Part shown: one piece after another, positions 29,555 to 39,128 of the stretch
Layout of the letters: each line of letters begins with the position of its first letter
Numbering within the stretch: the first letter of the stretch is position 1
NCBI RefSeq assembly: GCF_963457605.1
Contig: NZ_OY735139.1
Span: 1,426,001 to 1,490,000, forward strand
Direction: 5' to 3'
Length of the DNA: 64,000 nt
From: an uncultured Gellertiella sp.
Lineage (GTDB): Bacteria > Pseudomonadota > Alphaproteobacteria > Rhizobiales > Rhizobiaceae
Notes under the pieces: generated by a model
Seen by the model: the letters and a program-made list of their open reading frames with translations, nothing else
The model's database searches: none
Told to the model about the DNA's origin: nothing
Made by a program: the position numbers and the translations under genes

Positions 29555-30388
29555 TCACGTCATCGCCAGTGGCGACGGTCCCGTCGGGGGCGGGAACAGG
29601 CGGTCGAGGGCGGCGAGAATGTCGGGACCGAGCCTCAGGTCGAGGGCGGCGGCGTTTTCGTGCACGCGGGCAGCACTGCGGCTCTTCGGAATGGCGATGA
29701 CACCTGGACGGTGCAGGAGCCAGGCAAGCGCCAGCGTCGGGCCGGAGACACCAAGCTCGCCCGCGATTTCGGCCAGGCCGGCATGGCCGACAAGCTGGCC
29801 TTCCCCGAGCGGACAATAGGCCATGACGGCGATCCGGCGCGTCCGGCAATCGGGCAGAAGATCCCATTCGATGCCGCGCTCGGCGAGATTGTACATGACC
29901 TGATTGGCGGCGCAGGCCTTGTCACCAGTCACGCCGCGCAGGTCTTCCATGTCGGAGGGGTCGAAATTCGACACACCCCAATGGCGGATCTTGCCGTCGC
30001 GCTTCAGCTGTTCGAAAGCCTCGACCGTTTCGCCAAGCGGCACATTGCCGCGCCAGTGCAGGAGGTAGAGATCGATGCGGTCGGTCGCCAGATGCTTCAG
30101 GCTGCGTTCACAGGCGGCAAGCACGCCTGCGCGGGCGGCATTGCCGGGCAGGACTTTCGACACCAGAAACACCTCGTCGCGCCGCCCGGCCATCGCCTGG
30201 CCGACCAGCGCTTCCGAACGCCCGTCACCATACATTTCCGCCGTGTCGAGAAGGGTGAGACCGAGATCGAAACCGGACCTCAGCGCTTGCAGCTGCCCGG
30301 CCTCGTCCGGCTCGCCGACCCCCATCTTCCAGGTGCCAAGGCCAAGGGCGGGCACCTTTTCCCCGCCGGGGAGTTCCACGAATTTCAT
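29555..30388 (-). CDS. Aldo/keto reductase
   Basis: 277-residue NADPH-dependent reductase with the complete catalytic tetrad: Asp in LTLLDTAEMYGDGRSE, Tyr in the same block, Lys in EVFLVSKVLPGN and His in LYLLHWRGN. The cofactor end reads VIAIPKSRSAARVHENAAAL. Likely reduces an aldehyde to an alcohol in the cytoplasm. Its ATG overlaps the stop of the kinase-aminotransferase fusion (ATGA), so an aldehyde released by that phospho-lyase-type enzyme is an attractive substrate (inference). Confidence 0.92.
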   Translation of the reverse strand: MKFVELPGGEKVPALGLGTWKMGVGEPDEAGQLQALRSGFDLGLTLLDTAEMYGDGRSEALVGQAMAGRRDEVFLVSKVLPGNAARAGVLAACERSLKHLATDRIDLYLLHWRGNVPLGETVEAFEQLKRDGKIRHWGVSNFDPSDMEDLRGVTGDKACAANQVMYNLAERGIEWDLLPDCRTRRIAVMAYCPLGEGQLVGHAGLAEIAGELGVSGPTLALAWLLHRPGVIAIPKSRSAARVHENAAALDLRLGPDILAALDRLFPPPTGPSPLAMT

Positions 30389-33300
30389 TGGTCATTCCTT
30401 CGCTGAAAGCGGGTCATTACATCCTCCAGTGCCGCCAGGAAGCGGTCGCAATCCGCGTGACTGAACGCAGCGGGAGGCTTGATCTTCAGCACATTGTGCA
30501 GCGGGCCCTCGCTCGAAAGCAAGATATGGTGACGGCTCTTCATCTCCTTGAGAACATAATCCACCGCATCGGCAGCGGGTTCCAGCGTCACCCGGTCATG
30601 CACCATCTCGATGCCGATGAACAGGCCGTGACCCCTGACATCGCCGATCAGGGGCTGATGCCGGCCAAGGGCGCGCGCCCCCTCCATCAGCCGTGTGCCG
30701 ACCTCGTGGCAATGGTGACGCAACCGCTCGTCGCGGATCACGTCGAGCACGGCAAGGCCAATCGCGGCCGAAACCGGATTGCCGCCGAAGGTGTTGAAAT
30801 ATTCCATGCCATTGGCAAAGGAAGCGGCGATCGCCGGCGTGGTGATCACCGCCGCCATCGGGTGGCCATTGCCGATCGGCTTGCCCATGGTGACGATGTC
30901 AGGCACCACGCCCTGCGTCTCGAAGGCCCACATATGGGTGCCGACCCGGCCGAAGCCAACCTGCACCTCATCGGCAAGGCAAAGCCCGCCCGCCGCACGC
31001 ACATGCGCATAGGCCGCCTGCAGATAGCCTTCCGGCAGCGGCAACTGGCCGCCGGTGCCGAGAATCCCTTCCGACAGGAACAGCGCGGGCTTGCGGCCAA
31101 GGGCGGCAAGGTCTGCGACCTGCCGGGCGACGTCCCCGGCATAATTCCGCCCGGCATCGGCATCGCCATAGCGAAAGCGCCCGCGATAGAGATCCGGCAT
31201 TTCCGCCACCCGCACATGCGCCGGCCGGCCTTGCCCGCCCTTGCCGTTGAACTTGTAGGGGCTGACATCGATCAGGCTCGCAAGATGGCCGTGATAGGCG
31301 TGATCGACGGTGATCAGGTCATGGTGGCCGGTATGGGCGCGGGCAAGCCGGATCGCGAGATCATTGGCTTCGCTGCCGGAATTGACGAAGAAGCAGACCG
31401 ACAGCGGATCTGGAAACAGGGCGGAAAGCCGCACCGCATATTCGACCAGCGTATCATGCAGATAGCGGCTGTTGGTATTGAGCAGAGCCATCTGCCGGGT
31501 GGCAGCCTCGACCACACGGGGATGGCAATGGCCGACATGGCAGACATTGTTGACCATGTCGAGCCAGCGTGTCCCCTCTTCGTCGATCAGATGGCAGCCT
31601 TCCGCCGCGACGATCTTCAGCGGCGCGTCGGAATAGGCAATGCTCAGCGACCGCCCGATGCGGCGATGCCGTTCGCGCACCAGAAAATCCTTGTCGCGGG
31701 CGGGAAGCCGGGTCGCCGACACCGGCAGGCCGAGAATGACGCTCGGATCGGGCGCGATCTGCTGCCAGTTCTGCCATTGCGCCAGGGTGCCGACCCCGTG
31801 CATCCGCGCCTCAAGCCCGAGATGGTCGGTGAGAATCTGGAAATGCAGGTGCGGCGGCCATTCGCCATTTTCCGGGCGCGGCCCGAAGGCGGCAAAGGCC
31901 TCGCCCGCCGCGATTTTCTGGCCGGGGACGAGTCGTGCCACCGTGGCGCGGGAGAGATGGCCATAGAGGGTCCAGAAGATATCGCCGTCACCGGTCTGGT
32001 GTTGCAGCAGCACCGTCGGGCCAAAGCCGAAGGCCACCGCATCGTCATGGATGAAGGCGACCGTGCCCGGCAGGGGCGCATGGACGGGTTCGCCCGCGGG
32101 CGCGAAAAGATCGATGCCGATATGGACGGAACGACGGACATGCGATGCCGTCGTCTCGAAGGCCGCCCCCTTGTAGATGGTCCGGTCCTCGCCATAGGTG
32201 CCGATGCCGAAATCCGCCCCTTGCCTCTCGATCTTCTCCTCGCAATAGCGGTCAAAGCCAACGCCATCCAGCCCCTGCAGAATGCCTGAATCCGGGCTTC
32301 CGGCGGAGAAGTCGAAGACGGTGACCCGGGGCCTCCTTACCTCCGGACGAATGACCGGCGAGAAGGAATGGGCATTTGCCTCCAGCCAGCGGGTGATGCG
32401 CACCGCCGAAGGCACGGCGGCAAAGCCGCAGGCATCGCGGATGCGCATCCGGGCAAAACCCGGGTTTTCGCGCGAAAGCCGCTTCAGCTCCCGCCAGACA
32501 TCGTCCTGGCTGACCAGGAGATAGGTATTGTCGGGCTGGTCGCGGATCTGCCTCGCCGCCATCAGCATGCTGACCGCATAGCGCAGCCGGACGAGATCGA
32601 AGATCAGGTCAATCTCTGCCTCCCCCAGCGGATTGACCTGGTGATAGGCGGCGGCGATCCCGGCAAGGGTGCCGACGGGATCTTCCTCGCCGATCACGGC
32701 ATAGGCCCCGGCCACCGCAATCTCGATCACCCGGTGGGTTTCCACCATGTCGCCGAAATCGAGAAGACCGCTGACCTGCCCGTCATCCCCGAGCAATGTG
32801 TTGTAATCATTGGCATCATTGTGGATGACCTGGCGCGGGCAGGCTTGCAGTGCGGGCAACAGCGCGCCGGTGAAATGATCGAGCAGCCCGGTCACCGCCT
32901 GCCGCTTGTCGGGATCGTCGATCAGGCCGAGATGCGGGCGATGCATCTCCGCCTGCGCGAGGTCCCAGCCATAGATGCGGCGGGCACCGGGATGGCTGAA
33001 GCCTTGAAGCGCCCTGTCCATGTGCCCGAGAAGCGCGCCGAGGCTTGCGGCACTCCCGGCGTTGCGGGTCGCAGCCTTTGCCCAGATCGTGCCGTCGAGC
33101 CAGGACAGGAGCCGCGCCTGCCGGTCGCCACGAAAGCGGACGGGGGTGAGCACCGCGCCATCCCGCGCCTTCAGCCCGCGCGAGATGCGAAGCCCCGGGG
33201 CCATCCGGTTCAGGTGCTCCAGAACCTCGGCCTGCATGTCGATGCCGGTCTGGTCGCCGGGGGCGTGCAGCTTCAGGAGATAGCTCAAGCCGCCATCCGC

Positions 33301-33414
33301 ATCGATGCGGAAATTGAGGTCGTGTTCGCCGGGCAACGCTGTCGCCCTGCCCTTGATGCCATAGAGACGGGCGACCAGCGCTTCGACCGCTGCAATGTCT
33401 TCGATATGCTGCAT
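30385..33414 (-). CDS. Three-domain fusion: APH-type kinase, M23 zinc domain, class III aminotransferase/phospho-lyase
   Basis: 1009 residues from the ATG at 33414 (AAGGA upstream; a further upstream ATG lies inside the preceding gene). Residues about 1-340 are an aminoglycoside-phosphotransferase-like kinase resembling hydroxylysine kinase (HNDANDYN, catalytic D200; LLDFGDM, D219). About 400-545 form an M23/LytM-type domain with Zn ligands present (HIGID at 431-435; HLH at 522-524; LYGHLS). About 580-1009 are a class III PLP enzyme ([24 protein letters not shown] lysine K845 in TMGKPIGNG), closest in style to AGXT2L1/AGXT2L2 phospho-lyases. Known relatives phosphorylate then eliminate phosphate and ammonia from ethanolamine or hydroxylysine. 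No signal peptide, so the M23 unit is probably cytosolic. Substrate unproven. Confidence 0.85.
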   Translation of the reverse strand: MQHIEDIAAVEALVARLYGIKGRATALPGEHDLNFRIDADGGLSYLLKLHAPGDQTGIDMQAEVLEHLNRMAPGLRISRGLKARDGAVLTPVRFRGDRQARLLSWLDGTIWAKAATRNAGSAASLGALLGHMDRALQGFSHPGARRIYGWDLAQAEMHRPHLGLIDDPDKRQAVTGLLDHFTGALLPALQACPRQVIHNDANDYNTLLGDDGQVSGLLDFGDMVETHRVIEIAVAGAYAVIGEEDPVGTLAGIAAAYHQVNPLGEAEIDLIFDLVRLRYAVSMLMAARQIRDQPDNTYLLVSQDDVWRELKRLSRENPGFARMRIRDACGFAAVPSAVRITRWLEANAHSFSPVIRPEVRRPRVTVFDFSAGSPDSGILQGLDGVGFDRYCEEKIERQGADFGIGTYGEDRTIYKGAAFETTASHVRRSVHIGIDLFAPAGEPVHAPLPGTVAFIHDDAVAFGFGPTVLLQHQTGDGDIFWTLYGHLSRATVARLVPGQKIAAGEAFAAFGPRPENGEWPPHLHFQILTDHLGLEARMHGVGTLAQWQNWQQIAPDPSVILGLPVSATRLPARDKDFLVRERHRRIGRSLSIAYSDAPLKIVAAEGCHLIDEEGTRWLDMVNNVCHVGHCHPRVVEAATRQMALLNTNSRYLHDTLVEYAVRLSALFPDPLSVCFFVNSGSEANDLAIRLARAHTGHHDLITVDHAYHGHLASLIDVSPYKFNGKGGQGRPAHVRVAEMPDLYRGRFRYGDADAGRNYAGDVARQVADLAALGRKPALFLSEGILGTGGQLPLPEGYLQAAYAHVRAAGGLCLADEVQVGFGRVGTHMWAFETQGVVPDIVTMGKPIGNGHPMAAVITTPAIAASFANGMEYFNTFGGNPVSAAIGLAVLDVIRDERLRHHCHEVGTRLMEGARALGRHQPLIGDVRGHGLFIGIEMVHDRVTLEPAADAVDYVLKEMKSRHHILLSSEGPLHNVLKIKPPAAFSHADCDRFLAALEDVMTRFQRRNDQ

Positions 33415-33433
33415 GTGCTGAAATCCTTGAAAC

Positions 33434-34135
33434 CTACCAGCCGACGCGCTCGCCATCATGGGTGCGGAATGTGGCGGTATCTGCCATGGTTGCCCGCTCG
33501 ATCAATCTCTTCAGACCGCTGGCGCTTTCGCCAAGCGACAGATCCGCCTCCGCGCCGCCCATGTCGGTGCGCACCCAGCCGGGATGGTAGGCGCTGACCG
33601 AAATGCCATCCGGTTCCAGATCATGGGCAAGCTTTGTTGTCACCATGTTGAGTGCCGCCTTCGAACAGCGATAGGCATAATCGCCATCGCCATTGCTGAC
33701 ATGGCCTTCGCCGTTCGATCCGGCGCGGCTCGAGATATTGGCGATCACCCGCCGACGACCGGCCTTGAGACTGGCAAGCAGCGCGCGCACCAGCAGCGCC
33801 GGGCCCAGCGCATTGGTCCGCATGACCTCAAGGAAATCCGCCGCATCGACGGTGGCAAGCCCGCCAGTCGCCCCCCGGATCGCCGCATTGTTGATCAGGA
33901 TATCGATTGGCCGCCCGGCAAGCTCGACGCTCGCCCGTGCGATGGAGGCGGGGTCCGCCATGTCCAGCGCCAGCGGTTCGATCCCGTCTTGCGCCTTGCG
34001 CCCGGCATGGCTTGCGCCACGCCCGGCGGAAATGACCTGCCAGCCCTCCCCGGCAAATTGCCGGGCAAGCTCCAGGCCAAGGCCGCGATACCCGCCGGTG
34101 ATCAGGACTGTGCCGCGCTCATGGATGGTATTCAT
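33434..34135 (-). CDS. Short-chain dehydrogenase/reductase
   Basis: 233-residue SDR. Cofactor motif LITGGYRGLGLELARQF, NNAAIRG, catalytic Ser in VIANISSRAGSNGEG and Y-x-x-x-K in YAYRCSKAALNMVT; C-terminal VSAYHPGWVRTDMGG. ATG at 34135 chosen; an in-frame ATG at 34180 lies in the preceding gene. It sits 10 bases after the GH1 gene and 19 bases before the fusion gene. Probably oxidises or reduces a small carbonyl/alcohol in the operon's pathway; substrate unknown. Confidence 0.9.
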   Translation of the reverse strand: MNTIHERGTVLITGGYRGLGLELARQFAGEGWQVISAGRGASHAGRKAQDGIEPLALDMADPASIARASVELAGRPIDILINNAAIRGATGGLATVDAADFLEVMRTNALGPALLVRALLASLKAGRRRVIANISSRAGSNGEGHVSNGDGDYAYRCSKAALNMVTTKLAHDLEPDGISVSAYHPGWVRTDMGGAEADLSLGESASGLKRLIERATMADTATFRTHDGERVGW

Positions 34136-34145
34136 CTGGCTCTCC

Positions 34146-35537
34146 TCATTTCGCAACCGCTTCGCGGGCAATGCGGCCATAGATCTCGCCGCTCCACTTC
34201 ACCCGCCGCTGCTGGGTGGAGAAATCCACATGGATGAGGCCGAAGGGTGCGGTATATCCCAGCGCCCATTCGAAATTGTCCATCAGCGTCCAGGCGAAAT
34301 ATCCCTTGACCGGCACGCCCTTCGCCACGGCGGAGGCGACCTTTTCGATATAGCTGACGAGATAATCGGTGCGCTCGACATCCTCGATCCGGCCATGGTG
34401 GTCCGGCACCTCCTGCTCGCTCGCCATGCCGTTTTCGGTGACGTAAATCCTGGCGGGCTTCCAGGTCTCATGGACATGCAGGAGAATGTCCTCGATGGCC
34501 GCAGGCCAGATTTCCCAGCCGAGCGAGGTATAGGTCGAGCCGCGCGGGGCGACCCGTTCGAAATTCACCGGCGACAGGTCCTTACCTGCCTTGATCACCG
34601 AGCGGCGGTAATTGTTGATGCCGAGAAAATCGAGCGGCGCGGATATGGCGACGAGATCCTCCGTCTCGATCCGGGGCAGGCGCTTTTCGCCGCAGAAGTC
34701 CAGCACATCCTCGGGATAGCTGCCCTTGAAGACGGCATCGAGATACCAGCGGTTCTGCACGCCATCGAAACGGGTGGCAGCCTCGCGGTCCTCGTCGCGG
34801 TCGCTGGCGGGCTCGACCACGTTGAGATCGAGCGTGATGCCGACCTCAGCGCCCTTTGCCTCGGCGCGGATCAGCGGTACGGCGAGCCCGTGGGCAAGAA
34901 GCGCATGATGGCTGGCGGTGATGCCGCCCTTGACGCCATCGGCAAGCCCCGGCGCATCCTCCCCCGTCGCATGGCCCCACCAGCAGAAGGTCCAGGGCTC
35001 GTTGAGCGTCGTCCACTTCGTCACGCGATCCCCGAAGGCACCTGCCGCAATCGCCGCATAGTCGGCAAAGCGCCTGGCCGTATCGCGGTCATACCAGCCG
35101 CCCTTGTCCTGCAGCGCCTGCGGCAGGTCCCAGTGATAAAGCGTCAGGAACGGCTCGATGCCGGCCTCGAGCAAGCCGTCGATCAGCCGGTCGTAAAAGG
35201 CAATGCCCGGCTTGTTGACCTTGCCGGATCCTTGCGGCAGCAGCCGCGCCCAGGCGAGCGAGAAGCGATAGGCCGACAGACCTAGCTCCTGCATCAGCGC
35301 GATATCCCTCGGCCAGAGGTGATAGTGGTCGCAGGCCACATTGCCGCTCGAACCGTCGACGATCGCCCCGCGCTGCCGGGTAAACCGGTCCCAGATGCTC
35401 TCGCCCTTGCCATCGAGCCAGGCCGCGCCCTCGATCTGGTAGGCTGACGTGGCGCTGCCAAAGACGAAATCCTTCGGCAAGCGGATTTCGGAGGCGCGGT
35501 GCTTCAGTTCCTCGCGGCGGTCAGCGGTGTTCGACAT
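34146..35537 (-). CDS. Family GH1 beta-glucosidase
   Basis: 463-residue cytoplasmic GH1 enzyme. The N-terminal block is LPKDFVFGSATSAYQIEGAA. The acid/base Glu lies in TLNEPWTFCWWGHATGEDAP and the nucleophile Glu in IYVTENGMAS. Aglycone-side residues are in GYFAWTLMDNFEWALGYTAP. Hydrolyses beta-glucosides or beta-galactosides. No signal peptide, so the glycoside must be imported. ATG at 35537 overlaps the permease gene by 17 bases, tying it to the transporter in one operon. Confidence 0.94.
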   Translation of the reverse strand: MSNTADRREELKHRASEIRLPKDFVFGSATSAYQIEGAAWLDGKGESIWDRFTRQRGAIVDGSSGNVACDHYHLWPRDIALMQELGLSAYRFSLAWARLLPQGSGKVNKPGIAFYDRLIDGLLEAGIEPFLTLYHWDLPQALQDKGGWYDRDTARRFADYAAIAAGAFGDRVTKWTTLNEPWTFCWWGHATGEDAPGLADGVKGGITASHHALLAHGLAVPLIRAEAKGAEVGITLDLNVVEPASDRDEDREAATRFDGVQNRWYLDAVFKGSYPEDVLDFCGEKRLPRIETEDLVAISAPLDFLGINNYRRSVIKAGKDLSPVNFERVAPRGSTYTSLGWEIWPAAIEDILLHVHETWKPARIYVTENGMASEQEVPDHHGRIEDVERTDYLVSYIEKVASAVAKGVPVKGYFAWTLMDNFEWALGYTAPFGLIHVDFSTQQRRVKWSGEIYGRIAREAVAK

Positions 35538-37167
35538 TGTATTTTCTTTCAACGGTATTGACGAGGCTCGCCGCAGCAAGCGTCAGGAAGATGTAGAAGA
35601 TTGCCGCCGAATTATAGGGGGCAAAGGGCAGGAAGCTTGCCGACTGGAACTCCCGCATCCGCTGGGTGATGTCGCGGATCGACAGGATCGAGAGCAGCGA
35701 GGTATCCTTGAGGATGGCAATCAGCTCGTTGCCCAGCGGCGGGATGATGATGCGGAAGGCCTGTGGCAGGATGATCAGCCGCGCCGTCTGCCAGCGGGTA
35801 AGGCCGATGGATTTTGCCGCCTCCACCTGCCCCTTCGGCACCGCATTGATGCCGGCACGGAAGATTTCGGCGAGATAGGCGGAATAGGCGAGCGCCATCG
35901 CCGCAATGCCGCGCGCCATGTTCGGCGGATCGACGGCCCCGCCGGTCGCATCCTTGAGCGCGCCCGCCAGCGGCAGGCCGACATAGAGCACGATGACCAG
36001 CATCGGAATGCCTCGGATCGTGTCGATGATGAATTCCGACCCGATTGCCAGCGGATGCCGCCGGTGCAGCGCCCCGCCGAAGGTGAGGATGGCAAGCACG
36101 ATGGCGGTGACGGCAAAGGTGATGCCGGTGCCCCGGTCGCGGTCGTTGAGTGCCGAGGTCTGGTAGAGGACCGGCCAGCCTTGAGGCGGGGTGGCCGAAG
36201 GCAGCAGCACGGCGGAGACGCCCTGCTTTTCGGCAACCGCCTTGACCGCCTCATCCAAGGTAAGGAAGGTGCGCACACCCGCTTCCGCCTCCGGTGCGCC
36301 GGGATACTGGCCGAAACGGACCACCGAGATCAGCGATGAGGGCGTGTTGCGGATGATGCCGATCTTGCCTTCAAGGCTCCCCGCCAGCGTATAGCTGGTG
36401 GCAGGCTGCATCAGGAACCAGCCGGAGACACCCGCAAGCAGCAGGACCAGCGTCGAAATTGCGACAATCGTCCGCCGTGAATAGTGGAGTTGCAGCATGC
36501 CGACCCAGCCGAGGCCGAGGAGCGCTGCAAGAATATAGGCGGAAATTGCCGCCCGCAGCGTCGTCGCCACGCCGGCGGCAAAGGCGATATGGGCAAAGAA
36601 CACCAGCACCAGCAGGAGGATGCCATTCGGGACGGCGGCAAGCCAGAGACCGGGCCGTTTCAGGCTTGCCGACTGGCGGCGGCGGGCAATCCACATCGCG
36701 CCGAGCCCGGACAGCGAGAGGAAGGCATGGAGAGGCAGCAGCCGCGCCTCCAGCATGGCCACCATCTGGTCCGCATCCGGCGTCAGCTGGCGCGGATTGA
36801 CGCCGGGGACGATGAGCGTCGAGGTGAAGGCATCGACGCCATTGGCGACCACCGAGGCAATGAAGGGATGGGCAAGTGCCGTGAGGCAGAGGACGGCAAG
36901 ACTTGCGACATGCAGCAGCGCTGCGAGCGGCAGCGTCCAGCGGGCCTGCGGCCGGTCAGGCGAAAACAGCATGAGGAAAAAGGCCGAACTGACAGCCAGA
37001 ACCAGCGCAAGGAAGCCGGGCACGAAGATGCCCGAACCGTTTTCGACGCCTGCCAGCGCCCGGAGCGATCTGAGATAATCCGCCGAACTCCAGAACATGT
37101 AGATGATGAAGGGTGTTGCCGTCAGTATGATGAGATTGCTGGGGCGCACCCGGGTCAGGAAGGACAT
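35521..37167 (-). CDS. Polar amino-acid type ABC permease with a long N-terminal membrane extension
   Basis: 548 residues. The C-terminal third (about 350-548) is a HisM/GlnP-type permease: FIIDTIRGIPMLVIVLYVGL, ARGIAAMALAYSAYLAEIFR, GQVEAAKSIGLTRWQTARLI (EAA loop) and LKDTSLLSILSIRDITQR. The first about 270 residues hold roughly seven further membrane segments. Residues about 275-345 form a soluble stretch (GKIGIIRNTPSSLISVVRFG) resembling part of a family 3 binding protein. Typical members are 220-400 residues, so this is unusually long. No ATP-binding gene lies nearby. Start ATG at 37167, 102 bases after the binding-protein gene. Confidence 0.85.
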   Translation of the reverse strand: MSFLTRVRPSNLIILTATPFIIYMFWSSADYLRSLRALAGVENGSGIFVPGFLALVLAVSSAFFLMLFSPDRPQARWTLPLAALLHVASLAVLCLTALAHPFIASVVANGVDAFTSTLIVPGVNPRQLTPDADQMVAMLEARLLPLHAFLSLSGLGAMWIARRRQSASLKRPGLWLAAVPNGILLLVLVFFAHIAFAAGVATTLRAAISAYILAALLGLGWVGMLQLHYSRRTIVAISTLVLLLAGVSGWFLMQPATSYTLAGSLEGKIGIIRNTPSSLISVVRFGQYPGAPEAEAGVRTFLTLDEAVKAVAEKQGVSAVLLPSATPPQGWPVLYQTSALNDRDRGTGITFAVTAIVLAILTFGGALHRRHPLAIGSEFIIDTIRGIPMLVIVLYVGLPLAGALKDATGGAVDPPNMARGIAAMALAYSAYLAEIFRAGINAVPKGQVEAAKSIGLTRWQTARLIILPQAFRIIIPPLGNELIAILKDTSLLSILSIRDITQRMREFQSASFLPFAPYNSAAIFYIFLTLAAASLVNTVERKYNVEHR

Positions 37168-37214
37168 TCCTTGCTCCAGATCAGGGTTTTCAGAACGGGT
37201 TGGGAAATCCCGGA

Positions 37215-37260
37215 CCGGTGAAATCTCCACCGGCCCGGATGGCGGGGTTCGGCGCCCGCC
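37215..37260. repeat. Two stem-loops between binding-protein and permease genes
   Basis: CCGGTG (37215-37220) with CACCGG (37228-37233), 7-base loop; and GGCGGG (37241-37246) with CCCGCC (37255-37260), 8-base loop. They follow the binding-protein stop on the minus strand and may stabilise or partly terminate that transcript, as in other binding-protein-dependent importers. Confidence 0.5.
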
Positions 37261-37269
37261 CTGACGAAC

Positions 37270-38016
37270 CTACTTGGCGGTCCAGTATTTGGCGATCAGC
37301 TTGGCGAGCGTGCCGTCATCCTGGATCGCCTTGATGCCTTCATTGAAGGCTGCCACATTGGCATCGCCCTTGCGGAACACCAGACCGAGCGGATCGGAGG
37401 ACAGGCCGCGCACCGGGGCGACCAGTTCGCCTGCAAATTCCTTCTCGTAGGAATCCGCATTGGCACCATTGATGACGACACCGTCGACATCCTTGTTCTT
37501 CAGCGCCAGCACCGAGGCGCTGAACGTGTCGAAGGCCACGACATTTTCCTTGCCCACAAGGCTTGCGGCGAGATCGGCATCGGTGGTGCCGGTCTGGGCC
37601 GAGAGCTTCTTGCCCTTGGCCTTGAAGTCCTCCGCCTTCATGCCCTGATCCTCGACCCGCACCAGAATGGCCTGGCTGTTGACGATATAGGGATCGGTGA
37701 AGTCCATTGCCTTCTTGCGCTCGTCGGTGATCGACACGCCGGAAGCGACGAAATCGAAATTGCCCTGGTCGAGGGCCGCGAAAATCCCGTCCCAGCCGGT
37801 GGTGACGAATTCTGCCTTGCAATTGATCTTGGCGCAGACCGCATTGACCACGTCGACATCGAAGCCGACGATCTGGCCGCTTGCCTGATCGACGCTTTCC
37901 ATCGGCGGCGAGGTGGTGTCCGAGCCGACCTTCAGCAGTTTGCCGCCGAGATCGGCAGCGCCCGCAGCGGTGGCAAGAACCGCAGACAGGGCAAGGGTCA
38001 TCAGGATTTTCTTCAT
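37270..38016 (-). CDS. Amino-acid ABC transporter substrate-binding protein (family 3)
   Basis: 248-residue periplasmic protein. The signal peptide MKKILMTLALSAVLATAAGA precedes mature ADLGGKLLKVGSDTTSPPME. Family 3 signatures follow: GFDVDVVNAVCAKINCKAEF, WDGIFAALDQGNFDFVASG, SITDERKKAMDFTDPYI. Two Cys residues (AVCAKINCK) could form a disulfide. Ligand likely a polar amino acid or related amine. ATG at 38016; an in-frame ATG at 38067 reads through the LacI stop. Lies 47 bases after the LacI gene and upstream of the permease. Confidence 0.92.
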   Translation of the reverse strand: MKKILMTLALSAVLATAAGAADLGGKLLKVGSDTTSPPMESVDQASGQIVGFDVDVVNAVCAKINCKAEFVTTGWDGIFAALDQGNFDFVASGVSITDERKKAMDFTDPYIVNSQAILVRVEDQGMKAEDFKAKGKKLSAQTGTTDADLAASLVGKENVVAFDTFSASVLALKNKDVDGVVINGANADSYEKEFAGELVAPVRGLSSDPLGLVFRKGDANVAAFNEGIKAIQDDGTLAKLIAKYWTAK

Positions 38017-38063
38017 GTCAGTCTCCTCCGTTAAAACAGGGACAGCCCTCCCGGCTGTCCGGC

Positions 38064-39128
38064 TCATGTGATGGATGCACCCCGGTCATCGCCCTGCCGG
38101 GGCAGGAGCACGGGGCGGAACATTTCGCGCAAATCACCTGCGGGCTCGCCTGCAATCCGGCGCAGCAGGAACTGGCCGAGCCTGCGGCCCAGAACCTCGA
38201 TCGGCTGGTAGAGCGTGGTGACCGGCGGATTGAAATAGGCGCTGACATTGATGTCGTCATAGGCAATGACATCGACATCGCGACCGACCTGCAATCCCCT
38301 GCCCGCCACACCCGCCAGCACGCCGAGCGCGGTGGATTCGTTCACGCAGACGAAACCGGTCGGTGGATCGGCACGCTGGAGCAGCGTTTCGGCACTTTCC
38401 TTGCCATACCGGGTCGAAAGATCCCCCTCGACGACCAGATCCGGGGAAGGTGCCAGGCCCGCCTCGGCAAAGGCGCGCTCGAACCCGTCGATACGGTCCT
38501 GCGAATAGGAAAAACGCCGGGCGGGATTGACCAGAGCGATGCGCCGGTGGCCTCCCGCAATCAACCTTTCGACGGCGGCATGGGCGGCCCATTCATTGTC
38601 GACATCGACATGGGCATACTGAATATCGCGGCGGCAGCGGCCGAGCGTGACGAAGGGAAAATCGCTGCCTGCCAGCAGGTTGATGCGGGGGTCATCGGCA
38701 AGAATACCGGAAAAGATCAGCCCGTCGGCGAGCCGCAGACCGGCGATCTGCTCGGCCATCGCGGCCCCGTCTGCCGCATCGTTGATGATATGGGCCGAAA
38801 TGCGATAGCCGCTCCCCTCGATCCCCTGGCTGATGCCGGAGAGGATCTGGGTATATTCCACCCCGTCCCACTCATAGCCCGAAGCCGCCGTCAGCGGCAT
38901 CAGCACGGCGATCTGGAAGGTCTTGCCGGTGCGCAGCGCCAGACCGCGATGGTTGGCCCTGTAGCCCACCTCTTCCGCCGCCCTGAAGATGGCCTGCCTG
39001 GTCGCAGGCGCCACCACGGGGGATTCGCGCAGCGCCTTGGAAACCGTCGCAATCGAGAAACCCGTCATTTCTGCGAGCGTCTTGATCGTCGGCATCTCCC
39101 CGCCAAGTTTCCTGTCCGGTTTCAACAT
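38064..39128 (-). CDS. LacI-family transcriptional regulator
   Basis: 354-residue regulator. The DNA-binding domain reads MPTIKTLAEMTGFSIATVSK, ALRESPVVAPATRQAIFRAA; the effector domain resembles periplasmic sugar-binding proteins (FQIAVLMPLTAASGYEWDGV; HVDVDNEWAAHAAVERLIAG; VNESTALGVLAGV). ATG at 39128 has GGGAGAAG upstream. It heads the minus-strand operon that continues with the binding protein, permease and GH1 genes, so it probably represses this operon until a glycoside or sugar appears. Candidate operators lie 40-74 bases upstream. Confidence 0.93.
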   Translation of the reverse strand: MLKPDRKLGGEMPTIKTLAEMTGFSIATVSKALRESPVVAPATRQAIFRAAEEVGYRANHRGLALRTGKTFQIAVLMPLTAASGYEWDGVEYTQILSGISQGIEGSGYRISAHIINDAADGAAMAEQIAGLRLADGLIFSGILADDPRINLLAGSDFPFVTLGRCRRDIQYAHVDVDNEWAAHAAVERLIAGGHRRIALVNPARRFSYSQDRIDGFERAFAEAGLAPSPDLVVEGDLSTRYGKESAETLLQRADPPTGFVCVNESTALGVLAGVAGRGLQVGRDVDVIAYDDINVSAYFNPPVTTLYQPIEVLGRRLGQFLLRRIAGEPAGDLREMFRPVLLPRQGDDRGASIT

